Source of the DNA: Paenibacillus_G sp049942825
GTDB taxonomy: Bacteria; Bacillota; Bacilli; Paenibacillales; NBRC-103111
NCBI RefSeq assembly: GCF_049942825.1
Contig: NZ_CP187970.1
Coordinates: 4,836,001 to 4,900,000 of the forward strand
Direction of reading: 5' to 3'
DNA: 64,000 nt
The notes beneath the pieces are model-generated. The model was not told where the DNA came from. It searched no databases and saw only the letters and a program-made list of their open reading frames with translations. Of the stretch, positions 45,541 through 52,851 are shown piece after piece (position 1 is the stretch's first letter; every line of letters begins with the position of its first letter). Made by a program: the position numbers and the translations under genes.

Positions 45541-45592
45541 CCCCGGCGTCATGATGCATGGCGCATGATGGCTCCGGGGTTCCTTTTTTTTT
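45541..45592 (+). terminator. Strong intrinsic terminator after the radical SAM gene
   Basis: Outer stem CCCCGG / CCGGGG with inner pairing (GTCATGATGC / GCGCATGATGG) is followed by nine T residues at 45584-45592. It lies about 135 bp downstream of the stop; no gene is seen between. Confidence 0.75.
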
Positions 45593-45650
45593 GATGTACG
45601 ACATGCCAGCGTTCTCTATCAGACTCTCCAGCTCCCGGAGTTCACCAGGG

Positions 45651-45950
45651 CTATAAGGCTCCCAGCTGCTCCTTCGCCTCAGGGGTCATCCGCTCCGGGG
45701 TCCAGCTCGGCTCCCATACCACCTCAACCTTCACCGTACCGACTTCCGGCTTGTCTTCCAAGGCACGGCGCACCCCGCCGATGATCGTATCATGCAGGGG
45801 GCACCCGGGAGTGGTGAGGGTCATCCGGATAAGCGTTTCCCCTTCCTCCGCTTGAATCTCATAGATCAGCCCCAGGTCGACCACATTCACACCGAGCTCC
45901 GGGTCGTAGACCCCTTTCAGCCATTCCCGTACCTTCTGTTCTCTTTCCAT
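45651..45950 (-). CDS. MIP18/DUF59 (PaaD/SufT-like) metal-sulfur cluster assembly factor
   Basis: The 99-residue protein has the family core GVYDPELGVNVVDLGLIYEI and TTPGCPLHDTI, whose Cys is the conserved one of the MIP18 domain. Such proteins help deliver Fe-S clusters to client enzymes. It is last in a minus-strand operon DUF2249 - membrane protein - DUF59 controlled from a promoter near 47993 with an FNR-type box. Clients are not known; the linked Fe-S or heme proteins of the block are candidates. Confidence 0.9.
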   Translation of the reverse strand: MEREQKVREWLKGVYDPELGVNVVDLGLIYEIQAEEGETLIRMTLTTPGCPLHDTIIGGVRRALEDKPEVGTVKVEVVWEPSWTPERMTPEAKEQLGAL

Positions 45951-45995
45951 AGTCGCTCATCCTTTCTGTCATTTCCGCTTAGCTCGTCGCCAGAA

Positions 45996-47228
45996 TTATT
46001 TGGCGAATACCCTGACAATGAGTCCCATGTACAATAGAGAGCACAGGGACAGCAGGCTCACGCCGGAAGCCGTCACCAGCGCCTCGTGCAGCCCGGTTCC
46101 CGTCATCGTGACGAGCAGACCGGCCGCCATCCCGCCAAGGCCCCACCCCGCATGCCGTTCGTTGATGAGTTCGTTCATCATGGGCACGTTCGGTCTGCCC
46201 GCCTGCGGACCGTATTTGTGCGTCCACCAGAGAAACGGGATGATCTTGGACAAGTAGCCGAGAATGGTCATCGCCACCCACCCCCAGAGCACCATCCAGC
46301 CGGACAGAAGGGTCATTGTAAGGCCCCATGCCGTGTCGGGAAAGACCGCCCATACGCACAAGAGTCCGATCACGTAAACGATCAAAGCTCCGGTCATGAT
46401 CACCGTCCACTGGATTCCGGTCCCCGGCCCCTTCTTATGCTTGTGCCTGCGGATGTCCCGCATATGGAGACTGTACAGGATCAATGCCGCGAGGATCGGA
46501 AGGACGGTCAGCATCGAATAGACCGGACGCAGCCCGAGAAGAAAGAGGAAGGCTCCCGCGAGTACGCCGGCGTTCCAAAGCCGCACGATCCATCGCGGCG
46601 ACTTCTCCGGGAAGCCGTGGGACAAGTAGAACATGGGGAGCATCTTGAAGCTGAAGCCGGTAATGAGCAGCCCGAACCAGCCCGTGATCCCGAGCCAAAT
46701 ATGCGCGTGCAGCAGTCTTTCGTGAACCGCCCCCCACCAGTTCAAAGCAAAATTCAGCCCCATCATCAGTCCGAGCATCCCGGTCAGGGCCAGATAACCC
46801 ACGGCGCAGGCCGTGCTGACCGTTACCGGATTCCACAGCCGCGCTGCAAGCAGCGTCCTTCCCACATTCCATGCGAAGAGCAGAATTCCGGCGAGTGCGG
46901 CGGCCCCCCCTGCTGCGATCCAGAGCGTATCCATCCGCAGGAAGCCGGCCAGCAGGATGACCGAACCTCCCGTGAAGGCGATATAGTGGACATACCCGAG
47001 CCGCTCGCTGTGGATTCTTCTCTGGAGCACGACGTCCATCAGCTGGTATACCGCGCCCATGGCTATCATCGTCCCCCAGTCCAGCACCAGCAGGTGCAGG
47101 CGGAACCAGCCGTCGGGACTCCGCGGCGAGCCTACGGCCCATTCCCCCACGGAGAAAAGGGACAGCAGGTGGAACAGGATGAAGCTCGCCATCCCCGTGA
47201 TCATAAATAACAGCGGAAGCCGAAACAT
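45996..47228 (-). CDS. Polytopic membrane protein, heme-copper-oxidase subunit I-like (CcoN/NorB/NnrS-type)
   Basis: About 410 residues with around twelve hydrophobic helices. His residues sit in RLHLLVLDWGTMIAMG, near residue 50, and LLHAHIWLGITGWFG, near 180, in the manner of heme-copper oxidase subunit I relatives. The full copper-binding His set of true oxidases is not evident, so catalysis is doubtful. ATG at 47228 follows GGAGG by eight bases; the longer reading from 47249 lacks this. It is sandwiched between DUF2249 and DUF59 genes in an FNR-type operon, which fits a role in low-oxygen or nitric-oxide metabolism. Confidence 0.75.
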   Translation of the reverse strand: MFRLPLLFMITGMASFILFHLLSLFSVGEWAVGSPRSPDGWFRLHLLVLDWGTMIAMGAVYQLMDVVLQRRIHSERLGYVHYIAFTGGSVILLAGFLRMDTLWIAAGGAAALAGILLFAWNVGRTLLAARLWNPVTVSTACAVGYLALTGMLGLMMGLNFALNWWGAVHERLLHAHIWLGITGWFGLLITGFSFKMLPMFYLSHGFPEKSPRWIVRLWNAGVLAGAFLFLLGLRPVYSMLTVLPILAALILYSLHMRDIRRHKHKKGPGTGIQWTVIMTGALIVYVIGLLCVWAVFPDTAWGLTMTLLSGWMVLWGWVAMTILGYLSKIIPFLWWTHKYGPQAGRPNVPMMNELINERHAGWGLGGMAAGLLVTMTGTGLHEALVTASGVSLLSLCSLLYMGLIVRVFAK

Positions 47229-47250
47229 GGAGTCCGCCTCCTTTTCCAAG

Positions 47251-47877
47251 TCAGGTTATAGGTTTCGTAATCCGGATGACCACCGAGCCGTCCGCCCGGG
47301 CAATCGCTTGATAGGCATACCCAAGCCGCTGCAGCTCTTCCATCAAAAAGACGGGCGTCCGGTCATTATGAATCGTAAGCGTTCCGCCGGGACCCAGACG
47401 CTCCAGGGCACTCAGCGTACGAACCATCGGCTGCGGAGGCTCGAGCCCCCGGTTATCAAGGTCCGCCTCTCCGCTGTGCTCTTTCACCGCGTGTTCCGCT
47501 CCGGATAGCCGCTCGCCCGTCATCTCCTGCCGGCCGGCTATCCCCTCCTCCTCCTCCTCCGCAGGCAGGTCGCTCTCCTTCGGAAGAATGGGAGCCGCCC
47601 ACCCGCCCAGCTGCAGCCGGGCAAGCCTCGCCTGATCCTGGCTCTTGTGCAGGAATGCCGTGATCCAATAGCGCTCCCCCACTTCCTCCGCTGCATAAGC
47701 GTAACCCTTCAGCTTCATCAATCCGAACAAGGGCACCGGCTTGATCGTTGCATGCAGCAGCAGCATCTCCTCCCTGTTCAGTTCTTTCACGGTCTTCATG
47801 ATGAGCTGGAAGGGATCCAGCTTGCGGTTCAAATACGGTCTTACATCGAGCTGCCTGATGTTCTCCTGCTCCTTCAT
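47251..47877 (-). CDS. Tandem DUF2249 protein (TusA-like fold)
   Basis: The 208-residue protein contains two copies of the DUF2249 domain. The first (about 8-85) has LDVRPYLNRKLDPFQLIMKTV and the second (about 138-205) LDNRGLEPPQPMVRTLSALE, joined by an acidic linker. DUF2249 proteins are usually found with hemerythrins and denitrification genes in aerobic-to-anaerobic switch clusters; their chemistry is unclear. It is the first gene of the operon that continues with the membrane protein and the MIP18-type factor. Confidence 0.85.
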   Translation of the reverse strand: MKEQENIRQLDVRPYLNRKLDPFQLIMKTVKELNREEMLLLHATIKPVPLFGLMKLKGYAYAAEEVGERYWITAFLHKSQDQARLARLQLGGWAAPILPKESDLPAEEEEEGIAGRQEMTGERLSGAEHAVKEHSGEADLDNRGLEPPQPMVRTLSALERLGPGGTLTIHNDRTPVFLMEELQRLGYAYQAIARADGSVVIRITKPIT

Positions 47878-47976
47878 ACGCCTGATTCCCTCCTGCCCTG
47901 CATAACGGCTCCAGTCGGCCCGTTCCCCAGAATCCCCTGCACCATCGTACGTTTTTGCCGCATTCCGTCTCCCCCT

Positions 47977-47991
47977 TGAGAATGGTTATCA
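47977..47991 (-). promoter_or_regulatory. Fur/PerR-like box just downstream of an FNR-type promoter
   Basis: TGAGAATGGTTATCA fits the 7-1-7 Fur box TGATAATNATTATCA at 12 of 14 defined positions. It covers about +2 to +16 of the predicted DUF2249 operon transcript and could block transcription when occupied. Whether Fur, PerR or neither binds cannot be told from sequence. Confidence 0.45.
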
Positions 47992-47999
47992 ATAATCTC

Positions 48000-48042
48000 A
48001 GTATAGCGGAGGGCTGCAGGAAAGGTTGTGCGCCGGATCACA
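48000..48042 (-). promoter_or_regulatory. FNR/CRP-type class II promoter of the DUF2249 operon
   Basis: TGTGCGCCGGATCACA at 48027-48042 matches TGTGA-N6-TCACA at nine of ten defined bases. On the minus strand, TATACT at 48005-48000 serves as -10, so the start is near 47993 and the box is centred at -41.5. This is the same geometry as at the RIC gene. Confidence 0.65.
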
Positions 48043-48125
48043 GCGAATGCGCTGCATTGGGGTGATCCGAATCATAGCCGGGAACCCCCGCCGTCTGGTA
48101 TCGTATCGCTGTCAACACATCGAAC

Positions 48126-49598
48126 GTGAAAGTGGGTGCCGCTGCCATGCGGAACATGCCTAAACATATCGTCATCATCGGAGGGGGCATTACCGGTCTG
48201 ACGGCCGCCTATACCTTGAACAAGCGTGCCGCCCGGGAGAACCGGATGCTGCAGTTAACCTTGATCGAACGGGACGCCCGCCTGGGCGGTGCGATCCGGA
48301 CACTGAGAAGGGACGGCTTCGTAATCGAACAAGGACCCGACTCCTTCCTGTCCCGCAAACCCGAGACGCTGCTCCTCGCCAAGGAGCTCGGGCTGGAGGA
48401 TCAGCTTGTAGGGCTGAACCCGGCGGCGGGGCGCAGCTATATGTACCGGAATGGCCGGCTGCAGCCTATGCCGGAGGGGTTGTCCATGGGGATCCCCACC
48501 CGGATCCTTCCTTTTCTCGGGACAGGGCTGCTGTCCCCAACGGCAAAAGCGCGTGCAGCGCTGGACCTTATGCTGCCGCGCCGCATCGGGTCTGGAGATG
48601 AGCCGCTGGGCGAGCTGATCGGAAGGCGCATGGGGCGGGAGGTGGCGGACTACCTCGTTGGCCCGATCCTTGCCGGCATCTATGCGGGTGACGTGCACCA
48701 GCTCAGCACGGCCGCCACCTTCCCCCAGCTCCTGTCCCTGGAAGCGCGCTGGCGCAGTCTCATCCTGGGCATGCTGGCATCGAAGAACATGCCAAAGACC
48801 ACCGGCCGCGGCCCGAGCGGCGCTGAGCTCCCGCCCCATCTGCACGGCAGTCTGTTCCTCACCTTCCGCACAGGACTCGCCGCCTTAGTGGAACGCTTGA
48901 CGGAAGCGCTCATCCGCCGGGGCACGGTCATCCGGCAGGAGACTTCCGCGGCATCCATCCGGCACGGGACAGAGCCCGGGAGCTCCTGCCGCGTGACCTT
49001 ATCGGATGGAACCGAGCTGCACGCGGATGCGGTCATCCTGGCGGTTCCCGCGCATGCAGCCGCCAAGCTGCTTCGGGGACGGTCGACGTCCCTGAACCGC
49101 AGCCTGGCCTCCATCCACGGCGTATCCGTCGCCAATGTGGCCCTTGGGCTGGACAGCAGCAGGCTGCGCGCACCACTGAGGGGTTCGGGCTTTGTTACGC
49201 CCCGAGGCGGCGGGCTCCGGATCACGGCCTGCACCTGGACGTCGGCCAAGTGGCCTCACACCGCTCCGCCCGGCCGGCTCCTGCTCCGCGCTTATCTGGG
49301 ACACGCTGGCGATGAATCCCACTGCGAGCTGGGGAACGAGGTGCTGACGGAAGCGGTCTGTGAGGACCTCGGGCGCATCCTCGGCGAGAAGATCCGCCCC
49401 GATTTCAGCGTGGTATCGAGGCATCCGGACTCCATGCCCCAATACTTATGCGGACACCTGGACCGGCTGCAAGGCATCGAATCCGAGCTGGCGGCGCAGT
49501 GGCCGAATGTCGTGGTCGCCGGCAAGTCCTACAGGGGGACGGGCATGCCGGACTGCATCCGCCAGGGAATGGAGGCGGCGGAGAAGCTGAAGCTGTAG
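48126..49598 (+). CDS. hemY: Protoporphyrinogen/coproporphyrinogen oxidase HemY (CgoX-like)
   Basis: This FAD enzyme oxidises coproporphyrinogen III (Gram-positive pathway) or protoporphyrinogen IX in heme synthesis. The N-terminal dinucleotide motif IVIIGGGITGLTAAYTL is near residue 15, followed by ERDARLGGAIRT and the family phrase VIEQGPDSFLSRKP. The C terminus shows VVAGKSYRGTGMPDCIRQG. At 490 residues it is near normal length. The listed start is GTG at 48126; ATG codons at 48147 and 48156 are alternatives, and none has a strong ribosome binding site. It faces away from the DUF2249 operon. A damaged copy of its 3' end follows. Other heme genes are not in view. Confidence 0.9.
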   Translation: MKVGAAAMRNMPKHIVIIGGGITGLTAAYTLNKRAARENRMLQLTLIERDARLGGAIRTLRRDGFVIEQGPDSFLSRKPETLLLAKELGLEDQLVGLNPAAGRSYMYRNGRLQPMPEGLSMGIPTRILPFLGTGLLSPTAKARAALDLMLPRRIGSGDEPLGELIGRRMGREVADYLVGPILAGIYAGDVHQLSTAATFPQLLSLEARWRSLILGMLASKNMPKTTGRGPSGAELPPHLHGSLFLTFRTGLAALVERLTEALIRRGTVIRQETSAASIRHGTEPGSSCRVTLSDGTELHADAVILAVPAHAAAKLLRGRSTSLNRSLASIHGVSVANVALGLDSSRLRAPLRGSGFVTPRGGGLRITACTWTSAKWPHTAPPGRLLLRAYLGHAGDESHCELGNEVLTEAVCEDLGRILGEKIRPDFSVVSRHPDSMPQYLCGHLDRLQGIESELAAQWPNVVVAGKSYRGTGMPDCIRQGMEAAEKLKL

Positions 49599-49618
49599 CC
49601 TATATCAGGGGACCGGTC

Positions 49619-49820
49619 TCCATGGACCCAAACGGACACCTGGACCGGCCGTACGGCATCGAAAGGGCATTGTTGGTGTTTCGGAACATGTCCCATGCTC
49701 CCCGACTTGAGTTTGCCATCACAAAGCAAGCCCAGTTACGCACGCCCAGTGCCCGAAGTTCACCGAACGGGTGACGCGGCGGCCGAATGACGTGATCGAG
49801 GGCAAGACCTGCAGGTTATG
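49619..49820 (+). pseudogene. Decayed, split duplicate of the 3' end of hemY
   Basis: The segment 49630-49667 (CGGACACCTGGACCGGCC..GGCATCGAA) copies hemY 49450-49490. The segment 49771-49820 (GGCCGAATGACGTG..GGCAAGACCTGCAGG) copies hemY 49497-49545. About 100 bp of unrelated sequence stands between. Order and spacing mirror the intact gene, so this is a partial tandem duplication in decay and not a gene. Confidence 0.65.
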
Positions 49821-49859
49821 GGGGGCCGAACTGCATCTGCACAGGTGCCCAGGAAGGAA

Positions 49860-49895
49860 CAGCACCGGATCGCCCCTAGGGCACATCCGGTGCTG
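49860..49895 (+). terminator. Stable hairpin, candidate terminator for hemY
   Basis: An 11-bp perfect stem CAGCACCGGAT / ATCCGGTGCTG encloses a second palindrome, CCCTAGGG. The downstream T-tract is poor, so termination is only likely, not certain. The rest of the gap 49896-50194 shows no gene apart from the leader of the next one. Confidence 0.45.
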
Positions 49896-50194
49896 CTTCA
49901 TATTACGCCGTATGGAAATTTTGGGTCGACACCGGCCCCGGAGCCCAGCACTCCAGGAAAGCATGGTCAGGACACCGCATCGCCCTCATGGTACGACTCC
50001 AGAATGCCGCTCGCGAAATTCCTTTGTCTTGCTGTACTAAACTGCAGTTCTCTTGCGTATAGTGTTCCGTCTCCTGCACAACTGGACCTAAGTCCAGTTC
50101 CCTCCTTCCCTTCGGATGGGCGATAGGCTAAGATGGAATATGTTAACATACAAACAAGCTGACAAATGAAGGGAATTTTGAAAGGAGCTCCACC

Positions 50195-50704
50195 ATGCAA
50201 ATGAGTCGGTACATAGTAGGCACCTTGCTGATCCTCCTGGGGGCAGGCTTGTTCCTGAACCAGGGGCATCCGATGGGGATCGGCACCATCTTCGAGTATT
50301 ACTGGGCGAGCTTGTTCATCCTGCCGCTGGGGTTGTTCTTCCACTGGCTGTACTTCTCCATGACCGCGCCGCGGGCCTCCGGGCTCCTCATTCCCGGCGG
50401 GATCCTGATCACCGTCGGGATCGTATGCCAGATCTCCATGCTGTTCGACGCTTGGGGCGTCATGTGGCCCGGCTTCGTCCTGGCGCCGGCCGTCGGCCTC
50501 TTCGAGTTCTACCTGTTCGGCAGCCGCAACCGGTACCTGCTCATCCCGGTCAGCATTCTAACCGTGGTTTCCCTGCTGTTCTTCACCGTCTTCACGCTGG
50601 GCACCCTTCTGACCAAGCTGAGCGGCCAAGGACCCATCGTGGCGATCGTCCTCATCGTGATCGGGGCTTATGCGCTGCTCGGCGGCAAAAAGCAGAGCGT
50701 GTAA
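50195..50704 (+). CDS. Small four-to-five-helix membrane protein
   Basis: The 169-residue, strongly hydrophobic protein has about five membrane segments: YIVGTLLILLGAGLFL, a segment around 45, GLLIPGGILITVGIV, a segment near 115, and IVAIVLIVIGAYALLGG. AAAGGAG precedes the ATG well and a strong terminator follows, so it is a single-gene unit. The N-terminal helix resembles small DUF5668-like (LiaI-type) membrane domains, but I cannot assign a family. Confidence 0.8.
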   Translation: MQMSRYIVGTLLILLGAGLFLNQGHPMGIGTIFEYYWASLFILPLGLFFHWLYFSMTAPRASGLLIPGGILITVGIVCQISMLFDAWGVMWPGFVLAPAVGLFEFYLFGSRNRYLLIPVSILTVVSLLFFTVFTLGTLLTKLSGQGPIVAIVLIVIGAYALLGGKKQSV

Positions 50705-50740
50705 GCACACGCAGTAGTAAGCGGTTTTAGGAACATACGC

Positions 50741-50785
50741 AACCAAAGCCGGTTAGCATCCGCTAACCGGCTTTGGTTGTTCTTC
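50741..50785 (+). terminator. Strong hairpin terminator after the membrane protein gene
   Basis: A perfect 17-bp stem, AACCAAAGCCGGTTAGC with its complement (50741-50757 and 50762-50778), and a 4-nt loop, followed by GTTCTTC. The stem length allows function in both directions. Confidence 0.75.
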
Positions 50786-50827
50786 ATATACGAGGGGAAC
50801 ACCTACAGACCGATCCCCCTGTTCATT

Positions 50828-51020
50828 CGAAATAAAGGAAATACGATGCCTTATTGGGTATTTCCGGCATTTCCCGGATTCTAGCGGAACTCAGGTACGT
50901 TACCAGTGGTTTTTTCCTTCGAAACCAGCTTCAACCCTCGAAATAGCGAATCTCAGTTCCTCTATGATCAAAATCCCTCTTTGGAAGAAGAGCATAACGC
51001 ATCGGAGTTCCGCTATCTCA
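50828..51020. repeat. Dispersed inverted-repeat element, copy B
   Basis: This is the inverted counterpart of the element at 32281-32420. The centre (50940-50967) matches the reverse complement of copy A's centre at 23 of 25 bases, and the right arm (50993-51018) matches copy A's left arm at 23 of 26. The left arm at 50828-50853 matches copy A's right arm at 22 of 25. Roughly 50 bp of extra sequence, including another partial arm near 50881, make it longer. It is non-coding. Confidence 0.7.
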
Positions 51021-51495
51021 GTTTTCTCCGGCTGCATCTGGAAATAGTCTTCACTCCGAGAAAGTTAGGACTCGCTGAGCGGCTTGCCCCATGGCTACAC
51101 GACCGGCAGCAGTCCCGCCTCTCCTTGTATGCTGCTTCGCGAATCCATGCTCCCTCACCTATTTCACGCTACCGGATGGGTATCTCTCGTTAACTTCCTT
51201 TGTGAGCCCGTACCCGCCATTCTTTTCCGCTTCCCGACGAAGATGTCGAACGCGGAGCCTAAGTCCCTGCCCGGATGATCTTCTTGAACGCCTTGGGCTC
51301 CGACTGCATGAGCAGTCCCGTTTCTCCCGCAACGTTTCCATGGGCGCGCGTTGAAGTCAATCGGCTTCCGGATACCCTTCTGTCCCACATACCGAAGTGG
51401 ATGATCTGCCGAAAGGCCGGAGATACATGGCGACAGATGGATCTGCTCCGCCCTTCTTGGCGTTACAAGGTTTGTTTGTCCATTCCCCTTGTCCT
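51021..51495. other. Intergenic region without a recognised gene
   Basis: Only short frames without ribosome binding sites are present (for example minus-strand 51164-51388). Some reverse-strand text looks faintly protein-like and could be the wreck of a gene, but I cannot identify one. Confidence 0.35.
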
Positions 51496-51515
51496 GTAAA
51501 AAGCGGAGCTTTTAC
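51496..51515 (-). terminator. Candidate terminator of the GNAT gene
   Basis: On the minus strand GTAAAAGC-TCC-GCTTTTTAC forms a tight hairpin with a T-run in its right arm, about 50 bp after the stop codon at 51567. Confidence 0.4.
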
Positions 51516-51566
51516 TTCAATTGCTCCCGCGTTTGCTCGTCTGCTTCTTCAGCCTCTCAAAGCGGG

Positions 51567-52067
51567 TTACGGCTTCTGCTCCCCCCGTGCGCAAACGTCG
51601 AGCGGCAGCCTGTAGACCTGTTCTCTGCCCGACATTTGGCTTGTCGGGATAAACCCGGTGCTGGCGTACAGCTTCAGGGCATGACGATTGTCCGGATGCA
51701 CGCTGAGCCGGATCTCCGTACATCCTGCAAACCGGCTGCGGATGAGCTGTATCATTCGATGAAGGGCCGCCCGGCCGTATCCCTTGTATTGGTGGCGGGC
51801 ATCAATTAGGAATCCGTTCAGCCAGTACATGTCGTTCGTCCCCTCTTCGTAGGCCAGCATAACGAATCCTACCAGCTGCGACCCTGCATAGATAGCAAAT
51901 GGTTCATACTCTACCAGATCCCCATCCGGTTTGATATATACTTTGGCCAGTGATACCGCCGCCGGCGGGACGAACCCGACCTGTTGTTCCTTTACCTGTA
52001 GGTTCAGCGCCTCAAGCCAGTTCTCTCGGGTAACCGGCCGAAGGGATATGTCCGCTGTCATATTCAT
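51567..52067 (-). CDS. GNAT-family N-acetyltransferase (PaiA/spermidine acetyltransferase-like)
   Basis: The 166-residue protein carries the acetyl-CoA-binding motif A as YKGYGRAALHRMI near residue 95, preceded by NGFLIDARHQ and followed by LSVHPDNRHALKLYASTGF. ISLRPVTRENWLEALNLQV at the N terminus is common in polyamine or amino-acid acetyltransferases. AAAGGGGG precedes the ATG. The acceptor substrate is unknown. It stands alone on its strand. Confidence 0.88.
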   Translation of the reverse strand: MNMTADISLRPVTRENWLEALNLQVKEQQVGFVPPAAVSLAKVYIKPDGDLVEYEPFAIYAGSQLVGFVMLAYEEGTNDMYWLNGFLIDARHQYKGYGRAALHRMIQLIRSRFAGCTEIRLSVHPDNRHALKLYASTGFIPTSQMSGREQVYRLPLDVCARGEQKP

Positions 52068-52228
52068 CTTGTCCCCCTTTGCTCAGCTGCATCTACCTTA
52101 TTAATGCACGAACAGAGGGAGCAGGCACCAGAGAAAGGTTGATTATAACGGTACTTTCGTTACCCGACACTCCACATCTGCGGCAGCTCCATCCTCATCA
52201 TGGGTCTGGGCTATCTCGCCATCTCCTT

Positions 52229-52468
52229 TCATTCCTTACCGCATAGCCTATAGCCGCCCGCACCCCACATTTTTGGATTAAACCTGTATCGTTTCAAATA
52301 TTCCCGAGTCACATCACCCAGCCTCCTTGCGTACTCCCATTTCCGCTGCATATCGGACGGCGTTCTCTTTGGATGATGCAGCAGTTCGTACCATAAAAAC
52401 AGAAAAAACCGCACCAGGCGGTTTTTTCTACAGGAGCACATGGCCAAGTGAAATCTGGAGCATGGCAC
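52229..52468 (-). CDS. Doubtful short ORF, possible gene remnant
   Basis: 79 codons. The C-terminal half (KWEYARRLGDVTREYLKRYR) looks protein-like. The N-terminal part, however, overlaps a clear terminator hairpin at 52403-52427, and no ribosome binding site is seen before any internal start. It could be the tail of an old gene. Function unknown. Confidence 0.25.
   Translation of the reverse strand: MPCSRFHLAMCSCRKNRLVRFFLFLWYELLHHPKRTPSDMQRKWEYARRLGDVTREYLKRYRFNPKMWGAGGYRLCGKE
52403..52427 (-). terminator. Intrinsic terminator after the small secreted protein gene
   Basis: Symmetric hairpin AAAAAACCGC-loop-GCGGTTTTTT with A- and T-tracts on either side, so it can work in both directions. 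It lies 55 bp past the stop of the 76-codon gene at 52482. Confidence 0.8.
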
Positions 52469-52481
52469 CTTCCTTATTCTG

Positions 52482-52712
52482 TTAGGCGAGCGAGGCTTCT
52501 GGCTTCGCTTCTGCTTTCACCGCGAACAGCGCCTCAGGCTGCGCTTCCGCCTTTATCGCGACTGCTGGCTTCGCCTCCGGCTTGGCCGCGAATAGCGCCT
52601 CCGTCTTCAAGCTGGCTGCGCCCGGCAGCACCAGAGCCGCCGTCAAGGCTGCGCCTGCGATCCACTTGATTCCTTTTGCCCTCATGTTCTTCGTACCATT
52701 CGTGTGTTTCAT
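52482..52712 (-). CDS. Small secreted Ala/Lys/Glu-rich repeat protein
   Basis: 76 residues. A typical Sec signal peptide (KGIKWIAGAALTAALVLPGAASL) is followed by about 40 residues made of loose repeats such as EALFAAKPEAKPAVAIKAEA and PEALFAVKAEAKPEASLA. The mature part is rich in Ala, Lys, Glu and Pro with no Cys. AAGGAGG stands eight bases before the ATG and a strong terminator follows, so it is a genuine, probably well-expressed gene. I recognise no family. It may be a structural, spore or envelope peptide, or an alanine-rich helix former. Confidence 0.75.
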   Translation of the reverse strand: MKHTNGTKNMRAKGIKWIAGAALTAALVLPGAASLKTEALFAAKPEAKPAVAIKAEAQPEALFAVKAEAKPEASLA

Positions 52713-52851
52713 TGTTTATTCCTCCTTGGCTCGCGTTGCTGAATGTATCATATCCCAAGGAGGAAGAGCTTTCTGTTGCAAACCATACGAAAAAACCGTG
52801 AAAAAACAAACAAACCCTTTTCCCGTCTATCCAGCTGGAGAGGACTGCCGT

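Noticed and set aside
51159..51388. Short minus-strand frames between the repeat element and the GNAT gene
   Set aside because: The text is faintly protein-like but there are no start signals and no recognised family; I noted it only as possible gene debris.
52229..52468. Calling this ORF a confident gene
   Set aside because: Its 5' part is a terminator hairpin, so it is kept only as a low-confidence entry.
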